From assembly GCF_000328565.1 (NCBI RefSeq), contig NC_019966.1:5084001-5148000 (forward strand): a stretch of 64,000 bases of DNA, given 5' to 3'. This document shows, one piece after another, positions 47,807 through 58,632 of the stretch (positions are counted from its first letter, which is position 1; each line of letters opens with the position of its first letter). Made by a program: the position numbers and the translations under genes. The notes beneath the pieces are model-generated. The model was not told the DNA's origin, did not search any database, and saw only the letters and a list, made by a program, of their open reading frames with translations. Origin of the DNA: Mycobacterium sp. JS623. GTDB lineage: Bacteria; Actinomycetota; Actinomycetes; Mycobacteriales; Mycobacteriaceae.

Positions 47807-48610
47807 GTGGGCGTGGTGTCACTCGGCGGCTGGTATGAGCGCTATGTCGTCGACGCCACGCTCGGTCACGGCGGCTATGCGACGGTGTATCTGGCGCATG
47901 ACGCCGTGGACAGGAATCGCCGTGTGGCGCTGAAGATTCTCGACGATTTTCACTGCGAACCGGCCCAGATCGCCCGGCTACAGCGAGAATTCGACTTCGC
48001 ACACCAGCTCGACCACCCCCACATCATCAAGGTGTACGAGTGCGGCGAGGGTTGGCTGGCAATGGAATTGGTCGAAGGCGGCACGGCGACCGAGTTGCAG
48101 GGCCTGCCGGACCGGCTGGCGGCGCTGGCACAGATTGCCGACGCGTTGGACTACGCCCACCGGCTTGGCATCGTGCACTGCGACGTCAAGCCGTCCAATA
48201 TTCTTGCATCGCTGCCCTTTTCGAAGCGTGGCGCCGTTCTGATTGACTTCGGCGTCGCTCGCGCGGTGGCCGAAGACGTTGGCCGCAGGCCAACACACGT
48301 TGAGGCGTCGCTGCCCTACTCGGCGCCCGAACTGCTGCGCGGACAGCCGCCGTCGGCAGCAACCGATGAATACGCGTTGGCATGTACCGCCTTCGAGTTG
48401 ATCACCGGCTCACCGCCTTTCACCGCTGCCACGTCGATCGACCTGATGGACGAGCAACTGCATAAGCAACCGCCGACGTTGTCGCGCAAAATCGAGTGGC
48501 TGCCGCACGCCTTCGACTCGATCATGAGCAAAGCGTTGGCGAAGACCCCAGACAACAGGTATGACTCCTGCGCGGAGTTCATCGCGTTGATCACCCGCGC
48601 GCTGCGCTAG
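47807..48610 (+). CDS. Soluble Ser/Thr protein kinase
   Basis: This 267-residue protein is a kinase domain only. Gly loop LGHGGYATVYLAHD, VALKIL Lys, REFDFAHQLDHPHIIK (alpha-C Glu), catalytic loop HCDVKPSNIL, DFG as IDFGVARAV, APE as YSAPELLRGQ. The catalytic loop has Cys where most kinases have Arg (HCD, not HRD), so it is a non-RD kinase and may not need activation-loop phosphorylation. No membrane segment or sensor domain follows, unlike most mycobacterial Pkn proteins. It starts with GTG and lies between ispE and ksgA on the opposite strand, an insertion in a conserved block. Confidence 0.88.
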   Translation: MGVVSLGGWYERYVVDATLGHGGYATVYLAHDAVDRNRRVALKILDDFHCEPAQIARLQREFDFAHQLDHPHIIKVYECGEGWLAMELVEGGTATELQGLPDRLAALAQIADALDYAHRLGIVHCDVKPSNILASLPFSKRGAVLIDFGVARAVAEDVGRRPTHVEASLPYSAPELLRGQPPSAATDEYALACTAFELITGSPPFTAATSIDLMDEQLHKQPPTLSRKIEWLPHAFDSIMSKALAKTPDNRYDSCAEFIALITRALR

Positions 48611-48625
48611 CAGGCAGCGAAGCAG

Positions 48626-50763
<2,138 letters not shown>

Positions 50764-50837
50764 CTATCCCCGACTATCGGACGGTCGCCGGCCTAGGCCG
50801 ACCCCCCCGTTCGATCACAGCACGGTAACGAAAAGGC

Positions 50838-51680
50838 CTAGGGGCGGCAACTCGCCAGCCCATAGGCCCGCGTGGCGGTGGCGGTACTTGCCTGGGCAAC
50901 TTCTTCTGCCGGGCGATCGACGACTTCGGCGAGCGCCCTCACTGTGTAGGGCAGGCAGTACGGCTCGTTCGGGGCCCCACGATACGGGTGCGGGGTCAAA
51001 AACGGCGCATCGGTCTCGACGAGCAGCTGCTCAGGCGGGATCAGGCGGGCGGCTTCCCGCAGCGCCTTCGCGTTTTTGAAGCTGACGGTGCCGGACAGGC
51101 TGAGCAGCCAGCCGTTGGCCACGCACGTACGCGCCATGGCCGCGTCCGAGGAGAAGCAGTGGAAGATCACCGTGTCTGGCGCGCCCTCGGCGGTGAGGAC
51201 GTCGAGGACTTCTTTGTCGGCGTCGCGGTTGTGGATCATCAGCGGCTTGCCGGTGCGCTTGGCGAGGTCGATGTGCCAGGCGAAGGCGTCGCGTTGGGCG
51301 GCGGGTTCGGCGCAGCCGTCGAGCTTGCCCGGCCAGTACATGTCCATGCCGGTCTCGCCGATCGCGACGACGCGCGGATGCTGCGCCAGCCGCTCGATGA
51401 CGGCTTTGGCGTCGTCAGTGAGCGCGCTGGCGCGCGTCGGATGCAGTGCGACGGCGGCGTAGACGCGGGGGTCGGCGTCTGCGGCCTCGGTCACCCACCG
51501 CGCGGACTCCAGGTCGTCGGCGATGGTGACGACAGCCTGGACGCCGACTTCGGCCGCGCGGTCGACGATCGCTGTCACGCTGGCAGCGTCGGTTGCACCG
51601 CAGGCATCGAGGTGGGTATGTGCGTCAATCAAGGGACTGAGCGGCTCCGGGGCGGGCGGCGCCGGGCGACTCGAGCTCAC
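50838..51680 (-). CDS. tatD: TatD-family metal-dependent hydrolase
   Basis: This is a 280-residue TIM-barrel amidohydrolase with the TatD metal ligands: DAHTHLDA at the N-terminus, IGETGMDMYW, the His in MIHNRDAD, FHCFSSD and VETDAPFLTP. Family members are 3'-5' exonucleases or D-Tyr-tRNA-linked nucleases. The GTG at 51680 is chosen because family similarity starts at PLIDAHTHLD; an open extension to 52289 only runs antisense to metG. It lies between rpfB and the divergent metG, as in M. tuberculosis. Confidence 0.92.
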   Translation of the reverse strand: MSSSRPAPPAPEPLSPLIDAHTHLDACGATDAASVTAIVDRAAEVGVQAVVTIADDLESARWVTEAADADPRVYAAVALHPTRASALTDDAKAVIERLAQHPRVVAIGETGMDMYWPGKLDGCAEPAAQRDAFAWHIDLAKRTGKPLMIHNRDADKEVLDVLTAEGAPDTVIFHCFSSDAAMARTCVANGWLLSLSGTVSFKNAKALREAARLIPPEQLLVETDAPFLTPHPYRGAPNEPYCLPYTVRALAEVVDRPAEEVAQASTATATRAYGLASCRP

Positions 51681-51704
51681 CTGGACACAATAAGCTGAGC
51701 TCAA

Positions 51705-53279
51705 ATGAGCACCCCGATTTCCCCCGGCGCGAGGACGCGCACCCCCGGGGACCCGTACTACATCACCACAGCCATCGCCTATCCCAACGGCGACCCGCAC
51801 GTCGGACATGCCTACGAATACATCGCCACCGATGCGATCGCGCGGTTCAAGCGACTCGACGGATTCGACGTGCGCTTCCTGACGGGCACCGACGTGCACG
51901 GGCAGAAGATGGCCGAGACGGCGGCGGCCCAAGGCATTCCGGCCGCGGAGTTGGCGAGGCGCAATTCCGATGTGTTCCAGGAGATGCAGGAGCGGCTCAA
52001 CATCTCGTTCGACCGGTTCATCCGCACCTCGGATGCCGACCATTACGAGGCGTCCAAGGAGATCTGGCGCCGAATGAACGAGGCCGGCGACATCTACCTT
52101 GACGCGTACAAGGGTTGGTACTCGGTGCGCGACGAGCGCTTCTTCACCGAGGCCGAAACCACCGTCGGCACCGACGGCGTGCGGATCGCCACCGAAACGG
52201 GGGCCCCGGTGACGTGGACCGAGGAGCAGACCTACTTCTTCAAGCTGTCGGCGTACGCGGAGCGGCTGCTGGCGCTCTACGAGGCGCATCCGGAGTTCAT
52301 CGAACCCGAGGTGCGGCGCAACGAGGTCGTCAGCTTCGTCTCCGGCGGGCTACGCGACCTGTCGATCTCGCGGACCACGTTCGACTGGGGCGTGCCGGTG
52401 CCCGACCATCCCGACCACGTGATGTATGTGTGGGTCGACGCGCTGACGAATTACCTGACGGGCGTTGGCTTTCCGGATACCTCGTCGGAGATGTTCAAGC
52501 GGTTCTGGCCCGCCGATCTGCACATGATCGGCAAAGACATCATCCGGTTTCACACGGTGTACTGGCCGGCGTTTTTGATGTCGGCGGGAATCGAGTTGCC
52601 GCGCAAGGTCTTTGTGCATGGCTTCCTGCTCAACCGCGGCGAGAAGATGAGCAAGTCGGTGGGCAACGTCGTCGACCCGCTGAACCTGATCGACACCTTC
52701 GGGGTGGACCAGGTGCGCTACTTCTTCCTGCGCGAGGTGCCTTTCGGGCAAGACGGCAGCTACAGCGAAGATGCGATCATCGGCCGCATCAACGCCGATC
52801 TGGCCAACGAGCTGGGCAACCTGGCGCAGCGTTCGCTGTCGATGGTGGCCAAGAACCTCGACGGAAAGGTCCCTGAGCCAGGCGAATTCACCGCCGAGGA
52901 CAAGGGACTGTTGGAGTTGGCCGACGGGTTGATGGACCGGGTCCGCAGCCATTACGACGCCACCGCAATGCATCTGGCTTTGGAGTCGATTTGGTCCGTG
53001 CTATCCGCGGCCAACAAGTACTTCTCCGCTCAAGAGCCGTGGGTGCTGCGCAAGACCGACGGGGATCGGTTCCGCACCGTGCTGTACGTGACGCTGGAGA
53101 CCGTGCGGATCGCCACGTTGCTCTCCCAGCCGGTGATGCCGGAGTCGACGGGCAAGCTGCTCGAACTACTCGGCCAGGCCGACGACCAGCGGAGCTTCGC
53201 TTCGATCGGCACGCGGCTTGCAGCCGGCACCGCGCTGCCTGCGCCCGTCGGCGTGTTCCCGCGCTACCAACCCGAGTGA
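51705..53279 (+). CDS. metG: Methionyl-tRNA synthetase
   Basis: This 524-residue class I synthetase charges tRNA-Met. HIGH motif as [15 protein letters not shown] and KMSKS as [14 protein letters not shown] are present; [29 protein letters not shown] is the conserved core. It lacks the long C-terminal dimerisation domain, consistent with the short mycobacterial MetS (519 residues). ATG at 51705, 24 nt from the divergent tatD start. It is followed by a 60-bp palindromic repeat. Confidence 0.96.
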   Translation: MSTPISPGARTRTPGDPYYITTAIAYPNGDPHVGHAYEYIATDAIARFKRLDGFDVRFLTGTDVHGQKMAETAAAQGIPAAELARRNSDVFQEMQERLNISFDRFIRTSDADHYEASKEIWRRMNEAGDIYLDAYKGWYSVRDERFFTEAETTVGTDGVRIATETGAPVTWTEEQTYFFKLSAYAERLLALYEAHPEFIEPEVRRNEVVSFVSGGLRDLSISRTTFDWGVPVPDHPDHVMYVWVDALTNYLTGVGFPDTSSEMFKRFWPADLHMIGKDIIRFHTVYWPAFLMSAGIELPRKVFVHGFLLNRGEKMSKSVGNVVDPLNLIDTFGVDQVRYFFLREVPFGQDGSYSEDAIIGRINADLANELGNLAQRSLSMVAKNLDGKVPEPGEFTAEDKGLLELADGLMDRVRSHYDATAMHLALESIWSVLSAANKYFSAQEPWVLRKTDGDRFRTVLYVTLETVRIATLLSQPVMPESTGKLLELLGQADDQRSFASIGTRLAAGTALPAPVGVFPRYQPE

Positions 53280-53288
53280 CTTCCCAGC

Positions 53289-53348
53289 GCCAGCAGACGC
53301 AAAATGCTCCAAATCCTCGGCGTGTCGGGGCACTTTGCGTCTGCTCGC
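53289..53348. repeat. 60-bp palindromic intergenic repeat, copy 2
   Basis: This is the same element as 10677-10736 in inverted orientation: the central asymmetric part reads AAATCCTCGGCGTGTC, the reverse complement of the other copy's centre, and the arms GCCAGCAGACGCAAAATG/CACTTTGCGTCTGCTCGC pair over about 16 bp with three mismatches. It begins 10 nt after the metG stop and could end its transcription. Confidence 0.82.
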
Positions 53349-53424
53349 GAGAGGTCGTGTAGCGCAATCACCGCGGAACGATCAGGAAATCTCGGAGTAA
53401 CGCCTCACGACTTCCCTTGAGGGC

Positions 53425-54726
53425 ATGACCAACATGTTCCATCTGGGATGGTTCCTGAACTTCGTCGCCGACGAGTGGAACGGAAACTGGGGCGACGGCG
53501 GCCGCGACTTCACCGGCGACTTCTACGTCGAAATGGCCAAGGACCTCGAGCGCGCCAAGTTCGACTACGTGCTGATCGAGGACAAGCTCATGGTGTCGAC
53601 CGCCTACGGCGGCACCATGGAGCACGACCTCAAGCACGGCGTGAATCCGAAACACGATCCGGTTCCGCTCGCGGTGCTGATGGCCGCCGCCACCACCCGG
53701 CTCGGGGTCGTCCCGACGATGTCGACCAGTTTCTATCCGCCGTTCCTGCTGGCCCGGCTGTGCAGCACCATCGACCACATCGCCCGCGGCCGGTTCGGAT
53801 GGAACGTCGTCACCTCGGGAGAGGATCGTGCCGCGCAGAACTTCGGGCTCGACAAGCTCTACGAACACGACGAACGCTATGCAATGGCAAGCGAATACCT
53901 GGAATTGGTGAGCAAGCTGTGGGAGTCGTGGGAGCCCGACGCCATCGAGCGCGACTACATGACCGGGACGTACGCCAACTACAAGAAGGTCCATACGATC
54001 GACTTCGAGGGCAAGTACTACAAGTCCCGCGGGCCGCTGAACACCGCACCGTCACCCCAGTTCCGCCCGACCATCGCCCAGGCGGGCGCGTCACCGCCGG
54101 GACGCGAGCTGGCCGCGCAGCACGCCGACACGATCGTTGCGCCCGCCAACGGCGTGGACGCGATGAAGGCCTATCGCGACGACATCCACGCGAGGATGAG
54201 GGCCAACGGCCGCGATCCGTCACACTGCAAGCTGCTCTACCTCGTCACCCCGATCGTCGCCGACACCCACGAGGAGGCGCTGGCCAAGCGGGAGCGGTGG
54301 TTCAACGACCCGCTGTACATCGAGTACATGCTGGCCGAGATCTCGTCGATCACCGAGATCGACTTCGCGCAGTTCGATCTCGATGAGCCGGTGCCGTCCG
54401 ACGTGTCGACCAATGGCGAGCGCGGCGCGCTCGAGAGCTTCCTGGCCCGCGGCAAGGGCAAGACACTGCGCGAAATCGTCACCGGCAGTGGCCTTTCCGG
54501 CAACGTCCCGTTCATCGGCACGCCCGCAGAGGTCGCCGACGAGATGGGGGCGGTGATGGACGAGGTCGGAGGTGACGGCTACCTGATCACCAGCCCGGTG
54601 ATGCGGCTGAACCGCCGCTACATCACCGAGATCACCGATGGCCTGATTCCGGAACTACAGAAACGCGGCCTCGTCCGCTCCGAGTACACCACCACCATGC
54701 TTCGTGACCACCTTCGTGAGTTCTGA
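53425..54726 (+). CDS. LLM-class flavin monooxygenase, NtaA/SnaA/DszA type (1)
   Basis: This is a 433-residue luciferase-like monooxygenase of the FMNH2-dependent nitrilotriacetate/pristinamycin/dibenzothiophene-sulfone branch. Typical segments: FDYVLIEDKLMV near residue 48, PTMSTSFYPPFLLARLCSTIDHIARGRFGWNVVTSGED, YEHDERYAMASEYLELVSKLWESWE, and RPTIAQAGASPPGRELAAQHADTIV. It would oxidise an organic substrate with O2 and reduced FMN supplied by a separate reductase, which is not in this operon. First gene of an LLM-LLM-RibBA-like-MFS row; its stop overlaps the next ATG (TGATG). Confidence 0.92.
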   Translation: MTNMFHLGWFLNFVADEWNGNWGDGGRDFTGDFYVEMAKDLERAKFDYVLIEDKLMVSTAYGGTMEHDLKHGVNPKHDPVPLAVLMAAATTRLGVVPTMSTSFYPPFLLARLCSTIDHIARGRFGWNVVTSGEDRAAQNFGLDKLYEHDERYAMASEYLELVSKLWESWEPDAIERDYMTGTYANYKKVHTIDFEGKYYKSRGPLNTAPSPQFRPTIAQAGASPPGRELAAQHADTIVAPANGVDAMKAYRDDIHARMRANGRDPSHCKLLYLVTPIVADTHEEALAKRERWFNDPLYIEYMLAEISSITEIDFAQFDLDEPVPSDVSTNGERGALESFLARGKGKTLREIVTGSGLSGNVPFIGTPAEVADEMGAVMDEVGGDGYLITSPVMRLNRRYITEITDGLIPELQKRGLVRSEYTTTMLRDHLREF

Positions 54727-56027
54727 TGACCGACAAGCGATTGCACCTCGGCTGGTTCATGAACTTCACGGCGAACGAGTGGAACTCACCGTTCGGCAAC
54801 GACGGAAACCCGTGGAACGGGAAGTTCTACATCGAGATGGCCCAGGCGATGGAGAAGGCCTGCTTCGACTACATCATGATCGAGGACACGCTGATGGTGT
54901 CCGAGGCCTACGGCGGCAACTCCGAGGCGTACCTGAAGTACGCGACGATGGCGCCCAAGCACGACCCGGCACCGCTCGCCGCGATCATGGCGGCTGCCAC
55001 ATCGAAGATGGGCGTCGTCGCAACCATGTCGACGACCTTCTACCCGCCGTTCCTGCTGGCCCGGCTTGCCTCGACGCTCGACAGCATCGCCGAGGGACGC
55101 TTCGGCTGGAACATCGTCACCTCCGGTGAGGACGGATCGGCGCAGAACTTCGGCATGGACAAGCTCACCGAACACGACCTGCGCTACGACATCGCCGACG
55201 AGTACGTCGACCTGGTGTGCCAGCTGTGGAATTCGTGGGAGCCCGACGCGGTGATCCGCGACCGGCAGACCAACACCTACGCCGACTTCAAGAAGGTGCA
55301 CGCAATTCACTTCGCGGGCAAGTACTTCAGGTCCCGCGGCCCGCTGAACACAGTGCGTTCCCCGCAGGGCCAACCCACCTTCGTACAGGCAGGCGGATCC
55401 CCGAAGGGACGCCAGTTCGCGGCGAAGTACGCAGACTCGATCATCGCCGTCGCCAACGGGGTGGAGGGCATGAAGTCCTACCGCGACGACGTGCGGGCAA
55501 GGGCCGCCGCGCAGGGCCGCAATCCCGACGACATCAAGGTGCTGTTCGTCGTCAGCCCCACGCTGGGCACGACCGAGGAGGAGGCGCTGGCCCGCAAGAA
55601 GGCCGCGTCGGAGGATCCGGCGTTCTTCGAGCAGTCGTTGGCCAGCATCTCGTCGGTCACCGACATCGACTTCTCGGTCTACGACCTCGACGAGCCGCTT
55701 CCGCAGCTGGAGACCAACGGCGAGCGCGGCTCCCTCGACAAGTTCGCGCAATGGGGCAGCGGTAAAACGCTGCGCCAGTTGGTCCTTGATGCAGGCGGAA
55801 CCTCGGACTCCATCGAGTTGGTCGGCACCCCCGACCAGGTTGCCACCAAGATGGGCGAGGCGATGGAGGCCGTCGGCGGCGACGGCTTCCTCATCAGTAC
55901 CAACCGGGTGAGCAAGGCCTACATCACCGAGATCTGCGAAGGACTGATCCCCGCGCTGCAGCGCCAGGGACTGGCCCGGACTCAGTACACACACGCGCAC
56001 CTGCGAGACACTCTGCGCGAGTTCTGA
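54726..56027 (+). CDS. LLM-class flavin monooxygenase, NtaA/SnaA/DszA type (2)
   Basis: This is a 433-residue paralogue of the preceding protein, identical in length and colinear throughout (LHLGWFMNFTANEWN, ATMSTTFYPPFLLARLASTLDSIAEGRFGWNIVTSGEDGSAQNFG, PTFVQAGGSPKGRQFAAKYADSI, LRDTLREF at the end). The pair looks like a tandem duplication that has diverged, so each may take a different substrate or successive steps, or they may form a heterodimer. It overlaps gene 1 by one base and is followed after 2 nt by the RibBA-like gene. Confidence 0.92.
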   Translation: MTDKRLHLGWFMNFTANEWNSPFGNDGNPWNGKFYIEMAQAMEKACFDYIMIEDTLMVSEAYGGNSEAYLKYATMAPKHDPAPLAAIMAAATSKMGVVATMSTTFYPPFLLARLASTLDSIAEGRFGWNIVTSGEDGSAQNFGMDKLTEHDLRYDIADEYVDLVCQLWNSWEPDAVIRDRQTNTYADFKKVHAIHFAGKYFRSRGPLNTVRSPQGQPTFVQAGGSPKGRQFAAKYADSIIAVANGVEGMKSYRDDVRARAAAQGRNPDDIKVLFVVSPTLGTTEEEALARKKAASEDPAFFEQSLASISSVTDIDFSVYDLDEPLPQLETNGERGSLDKFAQWGSGKTLRQLVLDAGGTSDSIELVGTPDQVATKMGEAMEAVGGDGFLISTNRVSKAYITEICEGLIPALQRQGLARTQYTHAHLRDTLREF

Positions 56028-56029
56028 GC

Positions 56030-57169
56030 ATGGGTGTCATCGGGATCCGCAGGCGCGCAGCCCGCGCAGGCGATCCTGTCGGAGCGGCAGTCGGCGCGTT
56101 GCGCGCAGGCCGGATGGTCATCGTCGTCGACGCCGAAAATCCGCATGACGACGGCGATCTCATGCTCGCCGCCTCGCACGCAACGCCCGAGCGGGTGGCG
56201 TTCATGGTGCGCCACACGGGCGGCATCCTGTGCGTGCCCATGCCGGCGGCCGACCTCGACCGACTGCACCTGCCGCCGATGGTCGCGGTCAGCGAGGACT
56301 CACGCGGCATCGGATACGCGGTGTCGGTGAACGCCCGCACGGGAATCACCACAGGCATCTCTGCCGCTGACCGGGCACGCACGATCTCACTGCTCGCCGA
56401 CCCCAGCACTCAACCGCGCGACTTGAGTAGACCCGGTCACGTGTTTCCGCTGCGGGCCGTGGACGGCGGCGTGCTGCGCCGGGCGGGTCACACCGAGGCG
56501 GCCGTCGACATGACACAAATGGCGGGACTGCCGCCCGTCGCGGTGATGGGCGAAGTCGTCGATGACGACGGCACGGTGGCGCGCGGCGCACGATTACGCG
56601 CCTTCGCCGCCAAACACGGGCTTCCTATCGTGACGATGTCCGAGTTGATCTCCTACCGGCATCGCACCGAACGGCTCGTTGATTGCAAGGCAAGCAGCAG
56701 GCTGCCGACTGAGCACGGTGAATTTCAGGCCTACGGCTTCCGGTCCATGCTGGACGGTCGCGAACACATCGCCTTGGCGATGGGAGACATTACCGGACAA
56801 GCTATTTCGCCGCCGCTGGTGCGGGTGCACGTGGAGTGTCTGACGGGCAATGTCTTCGAGTCCGCAGGCTGTGACTGCCATGGCGAGCTGCAGCGCGCAA
56901 TGCAGATGATCGCCGCCGAGGGTCGCGGCGTCGTGGTCTATCTTCGCGGTCGCGAGCGCAGGCACGCACATCACCTCGAGGATGCCGGCGCAGACGCGCG
57001 CGACTACGGTCTTGGCGCACAGATCCTCGCCGACCTCGGGGTGCGGCGCATGCGGCTACTGACGAATCACCCGGTCAAACGCATCGGGCTGGAGGCGTTC
57101 GGCCTCGAGGTCGCCGAGACGGTGGGCCTGCCGTTCACCGCATCTTCGCGCCTCGCATCGACATCCTGA
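56030..57169 (+). CDS. RibBA-like protein with degenerate active sites
   Basis: This 379-residue protein joins a DHBP-synthase-like domain (1-200: SRPGHVFPLRAVDGG, GHTEAAVDMTQMAGL) to a GTP-cyclohydrolase-II-like domain (about 205-379: VECLTGNVFESAGCDCHGEL with three zinc cysteines, RDYGLGAQILADLGV, RLLTNHPVKR). Both catalytic centres are altered. The RENEGD loop of DHBP synthase is PHDDGD (residues 38-43), losing the metal-binding Glu. In the cyclohydrolase part the YxRQEGRGIGL loop and about 25 following residues are replaced by YLRGRERRHAHHLEDAG. It overlaps the MFS gene by one base. It may be a flavin-related enzyme with new activity. Confidence 0.82.
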   Translation: MGVIGIRRRAARAGDPVGAAVGALRAGRMVIVVDAENPHDDGDLMLAASHATPERVAFMVRHTGGILCVPMPAADLDRLHLPPMVAVSEDSRGIGYAVSVNARTGITTGISAADRARTISLLADPSTQPRDLSRPGHVFPLRAVDGGVLRRAGHTEAAVDMTQMAGLPPVAVMGEVVDDDGTVARGARLRAFAAKHGLPIVTMSELISYRHRTERLVDCKASSRLPTEHGEFQAYGFRSMLDGREHIALAMGDITGQAISPPLVRVHVECLTGNVFESAGCDCHGELQRAMQMIAAEGRGVVVYLRGRERRHAHHLEDAGADARDYGLGAQILADLGVRRMRLLTNHPVKRIGLEAFGLEVAETVGLPFTASSRLASTS

Positions 57170-58350
57170 TGACGCGGGCACGGTGCGGGCCGATCCCGCG
57201 GTCGCGATGGTTCCTGCCCTTGATGGCCGCGAGCGGGGTCGCCATGAGCCTCACCGCGCCGCTGGAAGTCCTTTTCGTGCGCGAATTCTGGCACAACAGC
57301 ATCTATATCGGCGTCTTCATGCTGAGCGCGGCGTTGGGCGTGATCGTGATCGACGTATTCGGCACCAGATTCGTTCCGCGGCTTGACGCCAGGGCAGCAC
57401 TGATCATCGGACTGTGCCTGTTCGGAGCGGCGTGCATCGGCATGGGCCTGGCGTCCGGCGGCGTCCTTCTGATGACGTCGCGAGTCATGCAGGGCTTTGG
57501 TGGCGGCGTGGTGCTCGGCGCCGGACTGCAAGCCGCGGTGCGCGTCGATCCTGCCACCGGCGACATCGCCAGGTCGCTGGGCCGCTTCAACGCGGCCTTC
57601 CTGTTCGGCGGCGCTGTCGGTTCACCGGGTGGCCTGCTGGTTGCGGGTCTCATCGCGGGACGGGCCGGCTACCAGATCGCGTTCGTCGTCACCGGCGGGC
57701 TGGCCGTGGTCGTCGCTGCCGCGCTGGCCGCCGCCCTCCCCAGCCTCGCCGCGCCGCCCGAGTCACCGCCGCCGCGAATCAGCCTGCCGAAGTTTGACGG
57801 GACACCAGGCGGCGGCGCCGCGCTCATACTGGCGATGAGCGGCGACTTCTTACGTGGCGGCGTGTTGTTCACCGCGCTCCCGCTCGCAGGGGCCGCGCGC
57901 GAGTACTCAACGAACACCATCACGGCGGCCATCGCGCTGATGTCCGGTGTCGAGATCGCGGTTCTTGCAGTGGCTTATCGCATCATCCGGCACATCGGGG
58001 TCGTCGCTGTGCTCATCACGTCATTCGCTTTGGGCATGGTGTGCGCGACGCTGCTTGCCCTGATTCCCGGCGCGACAACCTATCTGGTGGCATCGGCACT
58101 GTTCGGTGTCAGCCTGGCCGGAGCGACCGCGAGTCTGCCCGTGATGGTCGTGGCCCAGGTCGGTGAGTCCTCGGCGGGTCTCGCGAAGTTCCGGATTTCA
58201 GCTGGCATCGGTTTGCTCGCGGGCTCGGTTGGCTGCGCGGTACTCGAGGCTCAGATCGGAATCGCGGCGCTGTTCGCCCTCATTGCGATCGTTCTGTTGG
58301 GCAGCGCACGGCTGGCGCACGTCGTCGGGCGACGGCTGCCCGCAACGTAA
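57169..58350 (+). CDS. MFS transporter
   Basis: This 393-residue protein has about 12 hydrophobic segments and the MFS loop features (DVFGTRFVPRLDARAAL after TM2; GGGVVLGAGLQAAVRV in the first half). It resembles small actinobacterial drug/H+ antiporters or uptake carriers of the proton-driven kind. It is the last gene of the LLM/RibBA-like row, so it most likely imports the substrate or exports the product of the monooxygenases; direction cannot be read from sequence. ATG overlaps the upstream TGA. Confidence 0.87.
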   Translation: MTRARCGPIPRSRWFLPLMAASGVAMSLTAPLEVLFVREFWHNSIYIGVFMLSAALGVIVIDVFGTRFVPRLDARAALIIGLCLFGAACIGMGLASGGVLLMTSRVMQGFGGGVVLGAGLQAAVRVDPATGDIARSLGRFNAAFLFGGAVGSPGGLLVAGLIAGRAGYQIAFVVTGGLAVVVAAALAAALPSLAAPPESPPPRISLPKFDGTPGGGAALILAMSGDFLRGGVLFTALPLAGAAREYSTNTITAAIALMSGVEIAVLAVAYRIIRHIGVVAVLITSFALGMVCATLLALIPGATTYLVASALFGVSLAGATASLPVMVVAQVGESSAGLAKFRISAGIGLLAGSVGCAVLEAQIGIAALFALIAIVLLGSARLAHVVGRRLPAT

Positions 58351-58368
58351 TCCGACCAGCGTCGTCGT

Positions 58369-58632
58369 CTACTTCACACCGAAGAGCCGGTCGACCGCCT
58401 TATCCAATCGGGTACTCTCGCCGACGCGAAACACACCCTGGACAGAGTCGAAGAAGTTGTCGGCGCTTTGCGCGCGGGTGTGAATTTGACTGCAGAACAT
58501 CATGTGCGGGCAGGGATGGATCGTCGTTGCTTGGGCCGTGCCCGAGCCAAGACCCAAGCCCACCACTGTCACCGCTGTCGCCATCACGGCCGTAACCGCA
58601 AACCTCTTGACCGTTGCGTGCCGAGTAGTCAT
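58369..58632 (-). CDS. Small secreted protein
   Basis: This 87-residue precursor starts with ATG at 58632 (AAGGAG 5 nt upstream) rather than GTG at 58638. The signal peptide (about 10-34) ends GSGTAQA, and the mature part of about 50 residues has two cysteines in HPCPHMMFCSQIHTRAQ and then a helical segment. No family is recognised. It resembles the many short exported mycobacterial proteins of unknown function. It converges on the MFS gene with an 18-nt gap. Confidence 0.65.
   Translation of the reverse strand: MTTRHATVKRFAVTAVMATAVTVVGLGLGSGTAQATTIHPCPHMMFCSQIHTRAQSADNFFDSVQGVFRVGESTRLDKAVDRLFGVK

Noticed and set aside
51681..52289. Extension of tatD to 52289
   Set aside because: Runs antisense through metG; TatD similarity begins with DAHTHLDA just after the GTG at 51680.
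53425..56027. LLM pair considered as a recent exact duplication
   Set aside because: Proteins are colinear and equal in length but differ at many positions throughout, so the duplication is old and both copies look maintained.
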